This document shows, piece after piece, positions 19,514-28,173 of a DNA stretch of 64,000 nt; the first letter of the stretch is position 1; every line of letters begins with the position of its first letter. The notes beneath the pieces are model-generated. The model saw only the letters and a list, made by a program, of their open reading frames with translations, ran no database searches and had not been told where the DNA came from. The DNA is from Maridesulfovibrio sp. (GTDB lineage Bacteria; Desulfobacterota; Desulfovibrionia; Desulfovibrionales; Desulfovibrionaceae). The translations under genes and the position numbers were made by a program. The stretch is taken from the NCBI RefSeq assembly GCF_963667685.1, contig NZ_OY763930.1, positions 279,001 through 343,000 on the forward strand, in the 5' to 3' direction.

Positions 19514-20551
19514 ATGAGCACAATGAAAGCCCTCGTAAAGAGTAAAGCCGAAGAAGGCATCTGGATGGAAGAAGTTCCGGTACCGGAATGCGGACATAAC
19601 GATGTCCTGATCAAAGTTAAAAAAACCGCTATCTGCGGAACCGATATCCATATTTACAACTGGGACAGCTGGGCCCAGCAGACCATACCCGTGCCCATGG
19701 TTGTCGGCCACGAATTTGTAGGTACAATCGAAAAGCTGGGCAGCGAAGTTCAGGGTCTGGCCCTGGGCGACCGCGTATCCGCTGAAGGACACGTAACCTG
19801 CGGCCACTGCCGTAACTGCCGCGCAGGTAAACGCCACCTCTGCCGCAACACAATCGGTGTCGGCGTAAACCGCCCCGGCTGTTTCGCTGAATACGTTTGT
19901 GTTCCCGCTTCCAACGTTTTCAAACTGAATGACGCCATCAGCGACGACGTAGCCTCTATCCTCGATCCCCTCGGAAACGCCACCCATACTGCACTTTCCT
20001 TCGACCTCGTAGGCGAAGACGTGCTCATTACCGGTGCTGGCCCTATCGGCATGATGGCTGTTGCCATTGCCCGCCATGCAGGAGCAAGACATATTGTAAT
20101 CACTGACCTCAATGATTACCGTCTTGATCTTGCCGGTAGCATGGGCGCGAGCCGTACTGTAAACGTGAGCAAAGAAAAGCTGGAAGATGTAATGGCTGAA
20201 CTCGGTATGACCGAAGGTTTCGATGTCGGCCTTGAAATGTCCGGCAGCCCTGTGGCATTCAGCGATATGCTGGACAAAATGAACCACGGCGGCAACATTG
20301 CCCTGCTGGGAATTCTGCCTGACAACACAACCATTGACTGGAACCAGGTTGTTTTCAAGGGACTGAAACTCAAAGGTATCTATGGACGTGAAATGTTTGA
20401 AACATGGTACAAGATGGCATCCATGCTTCAGTCCAGCCTTGATGTAAACCCTGCTATCACCCATCACTTCAAAATCGATGACTTCCAGAAAGGATTCGAT
20501 GTGATGCGCAGTGGCCAGTCCGGAAAAGTTATTCTCGACTGGACCAAATAA
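19514..20551 (+). CDS. tdh: L-threonine 3-dehydrogenase
   Basis: Zinc-dependent NAD+ dehydrogenase that oxidises threonine to 2-amino-3-oxobutyrate. The 345 residues have the catalytic zinc site (Cys in [19 protein letters not shown]), the structural zinc cluster [15 protein letters not shown], and the nucleotide-binding loop [18 protein letters not shown] precedes the ATG. A bidirectional terminator follows. Confidence 0.96.
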   Translation: MSTMKALVKSKAEEGIWMEEVPVPECGHNDVLIKVKKTAICGTDIHIYNWDSWAQQTIPVPMVVGHEFVGTIEKLGSEVQGLALGDRVSAEGHVTCGHCRNCRAGKRHLCRNTIGVGVNRPGCFAEYVCVPASNVFKLNDAISDDVASILDPLGNATHTALSFDLVGEDVLITGAGPIGMMAVAIARHAGARHIVITDLNDYRLDLAGSMGASRTVNVSKEKLEDVMAELGMTEGFDVGLEMSGSPVAFSDMLDKMNHGGNIALLGILPDNTTIDWNQVVFKGLKLKGIYGREMFETWYKMASMLQSSLDVNPAITHHFKIDDFQKGFDVMRSGQSGKVILDWTK

Positions 20552-20559
20552 TAAAAATT

Positions 20560-20600
20560 AAATGGCAGGTGATTCCAAATGAATCGCCTGCCATTTTCCA
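20560..20600. terminator. Terminator after tdh
   Basis: A 16-base stem (20560-20575 with 20581-20596, one T-G wobble) around a CAAAT loop, flanked by A and T runs. It can serve tdh and the convergent small HTH gene. Confidence 0.85.
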
Positions 20601-20622
20601 ATGTTCTCCCCTCGTCTATTCA

Positions 20623-20892
20623 TTAGTTCTTCATTGAGGCATAAAGCCTGCGTACATGCCGTTTGCTGATTCCCAGCCGCTCGGCGATATCACAGTTTTC
20701 CACCCCGTAATCTTTCAATTCAGCTACCTTCACAGCCAGTCCTGCATGCTTCAAAAATCTGGTTGAAACATACACGCTTTCGTGTGCGAATTCGTCCATC
20801 ACGCTTAAAGCCGCCTTTTCCGGGCATTTCATCCCGGATTTAACATGGTTCATCTCGCGAACCAGAACATCATAAAGTGCATTCTCCCTCAT
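20623..20892 (-). CDS. Small helix-turn-helix protein
   Basis: An 89-residue protein with a C-terminal helix-turn-helix (NCDIAERLGISKRHVRRLYASMKN) and an N-terminal helical part with HESVYVSTRFLKHAGLAVKV. TGGAG stands 8 bases upstream of the ATG. It resembles small phage or plasmid-type regulators more than a full transcription factor, but I cannot assign a family. No partner gene is adjacent. Confidence 0.65.
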   Translation of the reverse strand: MRENALYDVLVREMNHVKSGMKCPEKAALSVMDEFAHESVYVSTRFLKHAGLAVKVAELKDYGVENCDIAERLGISKRHVRRLYASMKN

Positions 20893-21046
20893 CCGTTTAA
20901 CTCCATATAGTCATACTTAATAAAATATAGACTACACGCTAAATTGGACACTTTCTGCCAGAGCATGTCAGGAATTACAAAGAAAAGGGCCGACTTACCT
21001 AAAAGACGGCCCTGAATGCGATTTTTAATTGTTAATGGACTGGCAA

Positions 21047-23230
21047 CTAAAATAAATTTTTAATTGCCCCGCCAATTTCCTGAACAGGATTTTTCTTAGA
21101 TTTAGTTTCGCCATCAGATTTTTTGCTGCCGCCGAAGGTATTACCTATCCCTTCAAGAACATCACCTACGCCTTCAATGACACTTCCTGCGATGTTGAAC
21201 CCAGACTTAGCCAGAATAGCGGCAAAGCGGGGCATATTGACCATTACAGAAGGATCAGCAACATCTCCCTTAATCGTGACGGGAACTGTCAGGCCGATGA
21301 GGTCTTTCATGCTTTTGCCGCCCTGCCCTTCAAGGGTGCCGACGACTTTTGCATCCAGAGCATAGTCGACCACCATTTTATTCAGATCGAGTTTACCCGC
21401 TCCAGCTGCTCGCAGCAGTGGTGATTTCATCACAAGGTCACGGTTATCCGCAATACCGTTTGTGATCTTGGCAGTAGCGGAAACCTCGCCGAATTCAGTA
21501 CGCTTGCTGTCACGCTTGCCCCACGCTCCACCGGTCAGAATGGAAAATGCATCACCGACAAGGTAAACAAGGTCGAAACCAGAGACATAACCATCGAGGA
21601 CCTTGAACCCGAGATCTCCATTCAGATTAGCATAGACAGTCTTCATATCGTTACCGCTGGTGCTCAATCCGCTGTTAAAACTCATAGTACCGGAGAACTT
21701 ATCCTCCCCGGTCGTCTGTCTGGCAAGATCAGCCCCGTCCAGCCCGGTCAATCCTGCATTTACGGACATCACCGGATCCTTGCCGCGCACATCTATTACA
21801 GCCGAAGAAGTAAAAGCACCTTTAGCCAGATTAAATGACGCAGGCTTAACAGTAAGCACGCCGTCTTTTGCTCTGGCGCGAACCACCACTTCGGTGATGT
21901 TGGCTTTCTTAGCAATCAGATGCTTGATGTTCAGATCAGCCTTAAGAGTCAGTTTACGCAACAGATCTACCGGGATAAGGCCCTCACCGGATTTGGGCTC
22001 TTCCTTAGCGGCAGGCTTTTCATCTTTGGGGGCAGCCTTCTTTTCTCCTACCGGGGGCAGGTAGCTGTCTACATTAATCTTATCTATGCCAAGCTGTGCC
22101 ACAATATCAGGCCGATCCGGATTGGAAAAAGAGAAAAGTCCTTTAATCTTTGTTTCATCAAGATTAATCAGAAGGTCTTTAATCGCTATGGACTTGGGAC
22201 TCCCTGAATAATTAAAATTCATACCCACGGAAGTAAGGGCTTTACTGTCTGTTGTATTAAGCTCAATGCCCATCTGCTCCATGGTCTCCTTAAGATTAAA
22301 ACCGGGAACATTCATATCACCGGAAAAGCTGATAGACCTTGAATTCAAGCCCTTGGCTGCAAGACGCCCCTCAGCACTCAGGCCGTAAGCATTCATCACC
22401 AAACTTGAAATATCGGCCGAGCCTTTAAGCATATCCATTGCAGCGTCACCGCTAAGATTGATCGTTCCTTTACCACCGGGGACAGCCTGCCCAACGGCAT
22501 CAACCACCACGCTAAGTCCATTGACAACAAACTGCTTGAAATCTGGAGAGAATGAAGCTTTGCCGGAAGTGTTTATATCGGCTTTAACTTCTGGCTTTGT
22601 TGAAGAAAGAACAACATGCACATTGAAATCAAACGGATTTCCGGGAGCAAAGCCCTCAATAGTGATATCGCAATCGTCAACAGCCTGACGAACATCATCC
22701 TTGCGGTCATCCCAGACAATACCTGCATTCTGAATATTCACGCCGCCAACGGAAAGGTTGATCGGTAAACCGGACTTTTCGTCGGAAGAAGTCTTTTCCG
22801 CTTTATGTTTCTGTTTATCTTTATCACTGGAAGTCAGATCATCCCAGTTGTTTACCCCCTGCTTGTTACGCATCAAGAACATCTGAAGATCAACAACATC
22901 AATATTTCTCAATTCAACTTTACCTGTAATAAGAGGCAGCAATTTGAGACTAACGTCAGCGGATTTCAGGCTGAACATATTTTTTTCTGAGAAACCTTTA
23001 GCATTGGAAAGGGATATCCCGCCGGTTTTGACTCCAATCCACGGGAAAACGGACAATTCAAGATCTCCGTTGAACACAAGATCCCGACCGGTTTGTTTCC
23101 GCACTGCATCTTCAATCTCAGCTTTATAATCATTTGGATTAATCAGCATAACGGCCAAAACCATTGCCGCCCCCACAAGCACAACCAGCGCCGCCAGCGC
23201 TCCCATTATAATTTTTACCGCTTTACTCAT
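21047..23230 (-). CDS. AsmA-family inner-membrane protein
   Basis: The 727-residue protein has one N-terminal membrane anchor (residues 5-30) and a large periplasmic part of the AsmA type: NPNDYKAEIEDAVRKQTGRDLVFNGDLELS...GGISLSNAKGF at the N-terminus and the C-terminal AsmA repeat (GDLGFKVLDGYVSGFDLV, LVMKSPLLRAAGAGKLDLNKMVVDY). AsmA-like proteins are thought to help move phospholipid to the outer membrane. A Lys-rich, Glu-rich linker lies near the middle (PPVGEKKAAPKDEKPAAKEE). It is a clear paralogue of the protein at 32545-34590. GGAGAG precedes the ATG. Confidence 0.85.
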   Translation of the reverse strand: MSKAVKIIMGALAALVVLVGAAMVLAVMLINPNDYKAEIEDAVRKQTGRDLVFNGDLELSVFPWIGVKTGGISLSNAKGFSEKNMFSLKSADVSLKLLPLITGKVELRNIDVVDLQMFLMRNKQGVNNWDDLTSSDKDKQKHKAEKTSSDEKSGLPINLSVGGVNIQNAGIVWDDRKDDVRQAVDDCDITIEGFAPGNPFDFNVHVVLSSTKPEVKADINTSGKASFSPDFKQFVVNGLSVVVDAVGQAVPGGKGTINLSGDAAMDMLKGSADISSLVMNAYGLSAEGRLAAKGLNSRSISFSGDMNVPGFNLKETMEQMGIELNTTDSKALTSVGMNFNYSGSPKSIAIKDLLINLDETKIKGLFSFSNPDRPDIVAQLGIDKINVDSYLPPVGEKKAAPKDEKPAAKEEPKSGEGLIPVDLLRKLTLKADLNIKHLIAKKANITEVVVRARAKDGVLTVKPASFNLAKGAFTSSAVIDVRGKDPVMSVNAGLTGLDGADLARQTTGEDKFSGTMSFNSGLSTSGNDMKTVYANLNGDLGFKVLDGYVSGFDLVYLVGDAFSILTGGAWGKRDSKRTEFGEVSATAKITNGIADNRDLVMKSPLLRAAGAGKLDLNKMVVDYALDAKVVGTLEGQGGKSMKDLIGLTVPVTIKGDVADPSVMVNMPRFAAILAKSGFNIAGSVIEGVGDVLEGIGNTFGGSKKSDGETKSKKNPVQEIGGAIKNLF

Positions 23231-23454
23231 TTTCAGACTCTCCGTTCAGCATTGAATTTGACATCTATCATTATAACTTCACCCGCTGGTGAAAAACATT
23301 TATCAAAAAATACACTTTCTAAATATATCCTCTACAGCTATAAAATCAAACTATAAAAAGTAATAAACACAGACTACAGTGCTTAAGCTGCCTATTTGGT
23401 AAAAATCAGCCAAAAGCATTTGCAAAGAACGTTGGAATAAGGCAAAAAATCCAC

Positions 23455-24243
23455 ATGAAAAATAAGCGGTATCTACTTTTGGCGAGCGTCATCGCCTACA
23501 TATTATATCTCGTGACAATGGTTAAGCTTCCCGGCCTATTGGACGGCCTGATCGGTTCTGAATGGCCTAAGATGGTTGGTCGCCGATTTGCACGCAGGAT
23601 GAATGATACAACCCTTCTATATTTCTGCTTTGGGCACATGGCTATATTCGGTGCTATAATTCCCCTTGCCATAGCCCGGAAATTCAAACTCAAGCCCCAT
23701 AGGAAAGTTCCCGGAACCATTCTATGGCCCAGCATAGCAGTCCTCCTAGGGGCATTTCTATTCTATGCGCAATATCAAGGATTTCTGGACAACATGCTCA
23801 ATCCGGTACCTAATCCGGCTTATATGACCGAAGCATTTTTCTACATTTTCCCCCTGACACTTGGTATGTGCATATACTCCTGTTTCCTGCTGCCGCGTGC
23901 AATCATGCATGTGCTGGATAAAAACAAGTTTTCGCCAATTCTGGAAGCCCTGATAGCAGGCGTGAGCATGCTGATTTCGTGGAAAGTCTACACCATGAAT
24001 CCACATCTGGTTCCGGAAAAAATATTCTGGACCGGCATAGTCATTGCCGCTGCCGGAGCCCTTTCCGGGTCATTTTATCTTTCATTTCTGGCGTGTTTCT
24101 CAACTCTCTACGGAGCATCAATGGTAATCCCTGTTTTTCTTGAAATTCCATGGGAACCCATGCTTCCGGGATTCATAGCCGCTTTTGTTCCTTTCTGTCT
24201 TTACCTGCACTCAAGAGACACCCGGCAATTTCCGCCGCAGTAA
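23455..24243 (+). CDS. Polytopic membrane protein of unknown function
   Basis: The 262 residues form about seven or eight membrane helices (near 6-23, 54-74, 85-105, 127-147, 161-180, 190-228 as two, and 236-251). I do not recognise a family. The N-terminal ribosome site is weak. It ends at a strong bidirectional terminator shared with the convergent MerR gene, and is divergent from the AsmA gene. Confidence 0.65.
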   Translation: MKNKRYLLLASVIAYILYLVTMVKLPGLLDGLIGSEWPKMVGRRFARRMNDTTLLYFCFGHMAIFGAIIPLAIARKFKLKPHRKVPGTILWPSIAVLLGAFLFYAQYQGFLDNMLNPVPNPAYMTEAFFYIFPLTLGMCIYSCFLLPRAIMHVLDKNKFSPILEALIAGVSMLISWKVYTMNPHLVPEKIFWTGIVIAAAGALSGSFYLSFLACFSTLYGASMVIPVFLEIPWEPMLPGFIAAFVPFCLYLHSRDTRQFPPQ

Positions 24244-24244
24244 C

Positions 24245-24283
24245 AAAAAAAGGGGAAGGATCAATGATCCTTCCCCTTTTTTA
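24245..24283. terminator. Bidirectional terminator
   Basis: GGGGAAGGATC and its complement flanked by A6 and T6 runs form a near-perfect stem between two convergent genes. Confidence 0.9.
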
Positions 24284-24300
24284 TATAAAATTCAACTAAC

Positions 24301-24702
24301 TCAACTCAGCAGTTTCTTTAATTCCTGTAGCTCGATGTGAATTTCTTTTAAAATTTGTTTTTCATGTCCGCCAGAACCGCTTTCAGCGCTGAATAAGGGC
24401 AGCCGCGAAACTACTTCAGGAGCAAGGCTTGCTGCCTGCACTCTCTCCTTAAAATCATCCTCAGGAGAATCAAGACGTTTGCGGGCCCCTTCAATAGTCA
24501 GACCTTCATCATGGAGAAGAGTCTTAATCCGGCTGATCAATTCTATATGACTATCATTATATAAACGTTGCCCGGATGCGGTTCGGATAGGTTCCAACTG
24601 CTCAAACTCGCCCTCCCAAAACCGCAACACATACGATTTCAGTCCAACAAGCTTGGCCGCCTGCCCGATTTTATAAATTTTTTCTTCGCTCTGCCCACTC
24701 AT
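24301..24702 (-). CDS. MerR-family transcriptional regulator
   Basis: The 133 residues start with a MerR winged helix (KIYKIGQAAKLVGLKSYVLRFWEGEFEQLEPIRTASGQRLYNDSHIELISRIKTLL is represented in order by its YKIGQAAKLVG, LRFWEGEF and GQRLY blocks), then a short variable tail and a C-terminal helix. The metal-binding cysteines of MerR/ZntR types are absent, so it probably senses something else or is constitutive. I use the ATG at 24702; a TTG at 24726 is possible, and neither has a good ribosome site. Confidence 0.82.
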   Translation of the reverse strand: MSGQSEEKIYKIGQAAKLVGLKSYVLRFWEGEFEQLEPIRTASGQRLYNDSHIELISRIKTLLHDEGLTIEGARKRLDSPEDDFKERVQAASLAPEVVSRLPLFSAESGSGGHEKQILKEIHIELQELKKLLS

Positions 24703-24886
24703 AAAAAAACTAGTATCAGAGAGCAATGCCTTAGAAAAGCCTAAACAGGCAAATATCTTCCCGATGATAATAAAATTATCTCAGAAAAAACGGTAAAAAC
24801 CGCGCGAAACAGCTTGGGAACTCTTGGCTCAACACACTGATTATTTTAACAAACAAACACAATCATAAAAAAAATTAAAAACCTGC

Positions 24887-24915
24887 TTGACAGCAAAGCC
24901 CCTCTTACGTAGAAC
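24887..24915 (+). promoter_or_regulatory. Promoter of tRNA-Val
   Basis: TTGACA (24887-24892), a 17-base spacer and TAGAAC (24910-24915), ending 34 bases before the mature tRNA. Confidence 0.65.
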
Positions 24916-24949
24916 CTTCTTCGTCGACAGCGAGTCGGCACAAAAAAAT

Positions 24950-25024
24950 AGGCGCGTAGCTCAGGGGGAGAGCGCTTGCTTGACACGCAAGAGGTCAGCA
25001 GTTCAAAGCTGCTCGTGCCTACCA
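24950..25024 (+). tRNA. tRNA-Val (GAC)
   Basis: Complete cloverleaf of 75 bases with encoded CCA. The acceptor AGGCGCG pairs with CGTGCCT (one G-T pair), the D arm is GCTC/GAGC, the anticodon arm is CTTGC-TTGACAC-GCAAG with anticodon GAC (valine), and the T arm is AGCAG-TTCAAAG-CTGCT. Its 3' end borders the accessory region, as is common for integration sites. Confidence 0.96.
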
Positions 25025-25032
25025 GAGAATTC

Positions 25033-25067
25033 AAGGACTTACGTTAACAAAACGTGAGTCCTTTTTT
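25033..25067 (+). terminator. Terminator of tRNA-Val
   Basis: AAGGACTTACGTT (25033-25045) pairs with AACGTGAGTCCTT (25051-25063), one wobble, followed by T6. Confidence 0.85.
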
Positions 25068-25069
25068 CG

Positions 25070-25105
25070 TTTAGGGTCAACATTTTAGGGTCAACATGTT
25101 GACCC
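25070..25105. repeat. Tandem 14-base repeat ending in an 18-base palindrome
   Basis: TTTAGGGTCAACAT occurs twice head to tail (25070-25083, 25084-25097), and the second copy merges into the perfect palindrome GGGTCAACATGTTGACCC (25088-25105). It lies just past the tRNA terminator. Sites of this kind next to a tRNA can be recombinase arm sites or a regulator operator; the function is not known. Confidence 0.7.
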
Positions 25106-25292
25106 CCGGCTATTTTTTAACCTCAGACTGAGGCAATAGCCCTGCCCCACGGAGAAATAAATCAGTCTGTATTTATTGATCAAATATCGAAAAACATTGT
25201 TTCTTCGCTAAAACAACATACTCCCTGACGCCTTGCTTTTCAGGCAAGAGGTCTCTCTGTACACCTCCTCTCATTAAAATTAAAATTGCGAT
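25106..25292. other. Non-coding stretch after tRNA-Val
   Basis: No gene is visible. At 25229-25253 there is an imperfect copy of the tRNA-Val anticodon arm (24973-24996), which folds as CTTGC-TTTTCAG-GCAAG and ends in the same AGAGGTC. The flanks show no D arm or T arm, so it is not a functional tRNA. Confidence 0.5.
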
Positions 25293-25322
25293 CAAAAAAG
25301 CCAGCCTCTAAGAGACTGGCCT
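25293..25322 (-). terminator. Terminator of the kinase-regulator operon
   Basis: GCCAGnCTC and GAGnCTGGC (25300-25320) form a stem; on the minus strand it is followed by six T at 25299-25294. It lies 21 bases after the response regulator stop codon. Confidence 0.82.
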
Positions 25323-25341
25323 TAAAACTGTTATTAATCAA

Positions 25342-25965
25342 TTATGAAGCCGAGATCGCGTATTTGCGCAATTCCTTTCTGCCGTTCAAATCAAATTTAC
25401 TGACCATTCGATTGCAATACGTCTCTACCGTACGGCGGCTGAGCCCAAGTTTGTCCGCAATTTCAGTATTTCCGAATCCCTGTCCCATCAGGCTGAATAT
25501 CTGTCTCTCCCGGTCACTCAAAGACTCTTCCAATCTCTCTTCTTTTTCGTTTTGCTCCAAACATTGAGCAACACAGGGACTGAGGTATTTTTTCCCAGCG
25601 AGAACAGTATCTATTGCCTCGAAAAGGATATCCGCGTCTTCCTGTTTGGACACGTAGCCAATAGCACCGCTACGAAAAGCACGATCAATCAGTCCGGCCT
25701 CTTCGTGCATTGAATAGACCAAGGCTGCGATATGGAGCCTTTCGAGATCAGGAATCAGGTCAAGCCCGCTCCCATCCTGAAGAGACAGGTCAAGCAGGGC
25801 TATATCAAAATTCTGCTGGTCCAAAACTTTCCGGGCCTCGGCGAGGCTGTTAACCTCTGCGGATATCCGATGCTGCCGTGTACCCAGAAGGATTCCCAAT
25901 CCTTTTCGGATTGCAGGATGATCGTCAATGAGAATAATATTTAGGGCGGAAGGATTATCTGTCAT
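25342..25965 (-). CDS. NarL/LuxR-type response regulator
   Basis: The 207-residue protein has a receiver domain (Asp14, Asp15, phospho-acceptor Asp59 in IALLDLSLQDG, conserved Lys in YVSKQ) and a C-terminal LuxR helix-turn-helix (LSDRERQIFSLMGQGFGNTEIADKLGLSRRTVETY in blocks LSDRERQIF, NTEIADKLGLSRRTVETY). GAGGTG precedes the ATG at 25965; an upstream in-frame start at 26007 lacks one. It overlaps the kinase gene by 11 bases, so the two form a two-component pair. It is the best candidate to bind the 24-base element found three times in this block. Confidence 0.93.
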   Translation of the reverse strand: MTDNPSALNIILIDDHPAIRKGLGILLGTRQHRISAEVNSLAEARKVLDQQNFDIALLDLSLQDGSGLDLIPDLERLHIAALVYSMHEEAGLIDRAFRSGAIGYVSKQEDADILFEAIDTVLAGKKYLSPCVAQCLEQNEKEERLEESLSDRERQIFSLMGQGFGNTEIADKLGLSRRTVETYCNRMVSKFDLNGRKELRKYAISAS

Positions 25966-27958
25966 TGCCCACCTCGGAATTTTTATTTGATTTAACGCAT
26001 GTGGCAATACATCTGACGACAGTACCGCCTAGGGGACTTTTTTCTATTGTCAGTTGCGCACCGATTACTTTTGCCCTGTGGTACATGATACTTGTACCTA
26101 GTCCTCCGTCTTCATTTTTCGAAGCACTTCGTCCTACTCCGTCGTCACTTACTGTCAGAGCAATCCTAGAGGCTTTGCAACAATTAAGTTGAACATGGAT
26201 ATTTTTAGCCTCTGCGTGTTTCGCTGCATTAGTGAGAGCCTCCTGAGCTATACGGTACAAGGCTGTTATGTTTTCATTCATACACTCATCGCATGGGCAA
26301 TTTTGGTTAAAGGTAACCCGTATGCCTGTTGTCTTGGCGATGCTACGGACCAGAGCCTCCAACGAGGGGCCGGAATTTCCATGTTCAACAGGCCACAGTC
26401 CACGGGCAATTTTATAGGCCTCCCGAGTTGAGGTCTTTAGTATTTCCGCCAATTCCGCTAATTCTGGACCATCTTTATCTTTTACATGCCTATGTGACAT
26501 AGCTGTTGCACGTAATCTGGCTCCAGTTAATTGTTGGCAAAGGCTGTCATGCAACTCGTGGCTGAGTTGACGGCGTTCTTCTTCGCTGATGCTGACAATT
26601 TTTTTCTCCAGCCTGTTTCTTTCTTCCATTTCTTCATGCAGTGACTGGTTTTTCTGCTCTAATTCAACGGAAAGGCGTTCCACAGAACTAAACGCATTGG
26701 AGAAAAGTTTGGATAATACCAGCGATTGAGAAAGTATAAATAAGCAAACAGCAGGTTCGACCAAATACACGGATTTTATGATTCCCATATGGACCAAAGG
26801 ATCGTTAATGCCTGCGACAAACTGGATAATTAACCCGGTCAACAGGATTCTTGCGCCGGTCCGCTTTCGTTTCACACACAGGGAAACCCGGTGCAGGTAA
26901 TATGCAGCATAGAGAAAAGTCTGTAGCAGACAGACTGCAATAAACCAGTAAAGCGGTAGCCCGGGAGCAAAGATAAGCAAAACAGAGAAAATAGCGATTC
27001 TGGCATCCAGCAAGTAAACAGGAAACGTATGAAATTCATTCGGGTATATAGTCTTTAGAAAACGGTATAGTAGTGACGCCCAGCAGACAAAGCAGGTTAG
27101 TGAGAAAATTTCCATGGATACCGAATTCCATCCGGGAAGTAGAAGGGAAATGACCCAGCGGGATGAGTTGGAAGTCACGCTGTAGCCAACGACCAACAAG
27201 CAGTATAGGCCAAAGTATAAGGGGGCTACGTCGCGTTTACGCCATAAGTAAAGTACAAGATGATATACCCCCATAACCAGCATGCATCCGGCGAAAAACA
27301 GTGAAATGGCCCAGTCCCGTGTCTGCAGAGCTTCCAACGGTCCGGGGCGGGCAATAAGGATCGGTTCACCAATCCCGCCTCTACGAAAATGGTAATTTGA
27401 GACCTGTAGAATTAAGTCGATAGACTGTCCCTGCAGTGGAACTTCCGCCAGTTTTAATGTTCGGGCAGGAGTTTCAGTCTCAGCAGATTTTCCCGGCATT
27501 CCGCTCTGTGCTATCAGCTCGCCGTTGGCCCATAATTTATAAGCCTCGTGGATGTCGAAAATACGAAGAGTCAACCGATCAACAGATTGATCCGCTAAGA
27601 GTCTCAGCCGGTATGTTGCCTGCCCGGTACTGCCTAGACGTTCTCCATCAATACTATGTCCTCGCCATGTTCCGGGTAGAGTAAAGAATCCGGACATTTC
27701 TGGTAATTTACTTCCTGAACTGAACTTGTCCGGCGTAAGTAATCTGTCCCAGTAAAACTCCCATTCTCCATTAAGGGCGAATATTCGTCCTTCTGAAAAG
27801 TCCTGCCCGCGCAGGTCGATCACGCCGTGCTTCGCGTAGGGTTTGTTTTCAGGTCTATCGACAGCGCAGCCCGTTAAGCCAAGCACTAGCGCGACTATCA
27901 GAAAATATACGACCTTATAATGTTTCAATTTTAGAATAGGAAAAATATTTTCTTTCAC
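25955..27958 (-). CDS. 7TM-DISM sensor histidine kinase with a lipobox
   Basis: About 667 residues. After an N-terminal hydrophobic segment with lipobox LTGC (Cys31) comes a jelly-roll DISM sensor domain (LNGEWEFYW, GTWRGH, YRLRL), then seven membrane helices of the 7TMR-DISM type, a coiled coil (about 430-460), and a HisKA_3 kinase (SHELHDSLCQQL, His467) with its ATPase domain (AQEALTNAAKHA, DDGVGR, GGLGTSIMYHRAK). The lipobox is unusual for a kinase, and CPCDEC in the ATPase domain is odd. The frame is open to a TTG at 28030; I chose the GTG at 27958 because it gives a normal signal segment, but the start is uncertain. It is co-transcribed with the response regulator. Confidence 0.88.
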   Translation of the reverse strand: MKENIFPILKLKHYKVVYFLIVALVLGLTGCAVDRPENKPYAKHGVIDLRGQDFSEGRIFALNGEWEFYWDRLLTPDKFSSGSKLPEMSGFFTLPGTWRGHSIDGERLGSTGQATYRLRLLADQSVDRLTLRIFDIHEAYKLWANGELIAQSGMPGKSAETETPARTLKLAEVPLQGQSIDLILQVSNYHFRRGGIGEPILIARPGPLEALQTRDWAISLFFAGCMLVMGVYHLVLYLWRKRDVAPLYFGLYCLLVVGYSVTSNSSRWVISLLLPGWNSVSMEIFSLTCFVCWASLLYRFLKTIYPNEFHTFPVYLLDARIAIFSVLLIFAPGLPLYWFIAVCLLQTFLYAAYYLHRVSLCVKRKRTGARILLTGLIIQFVAGINDPLVHMGIIKSVYLVEPAVCLFILSQSLVLSKLFSNAFSSVERLSVELEQKNQSLHEEMEERNRLEKKIVSISEEERRQLSHELHDSLCQQLTGARLRATAMSHRHVKDKDGPELAELAEILKTSTREAYKIARGLWPVEHGNSGPSLEALVRSIAKTTGIRVTFNQNCPCDECMNENITALYRIAQEALTNAAKHAEAKNIHVQLNCCKASRIALTVSDDGVGRSASKNEDGGLGTSIMYHRAKVIGAQLTIEKSPLGGTVVRCIATCVKSNKNSEVGNDR

Positions 27959-28072
27959 AACATGATACCCTGAACTGATTGCTAATAACTGAGTATTTGA
28001 ACAGATTTTATTGTAAACGAGACTATACAAAAGCAGAGCATAGCAGACAACTTCTATATAAAAGCGATACTG

Positions 28073-28096
28073 CGTCCGTACTTTGGCGGACAGACA
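28073..28096 (+). promoter_or_regulatory. 24-base element, copy 1 (upstream of NlpC/P60 lipoprotein)
   Basis: The block ends in CTTTGGCGGACAGACA, identical over those 16 bases to copy 2. It lies 77 bases before the lipoprotein start and also about 115 bases upstream of the divergent kinase, so it could serve both. A TATGTT-like -10 follows 12 bases later. Confidence 0.6.
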
Positions 28097-28173
28097 CGTG
28101 CATAATTATATGTTATTTGTTCATTCTGTTTTGATAAACGGAAAACCATTAAGTCCTGTTTGGAGATTTTATA

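Noticed and set aside
19121-20467. 448-codon minus-strand open frame opposite kbl and tdh
   Set aside because: It lies entirely antisense to two well-supported enzymes, has no ribosome site and reads as low-complexity His/Phe/Ser-rich protein.
25229-25253. A second tRNA (the loop would read anticodon TTC)
   Set aside because: Only the anticodon arm can be formed; there is no acceptor, D or T arm.
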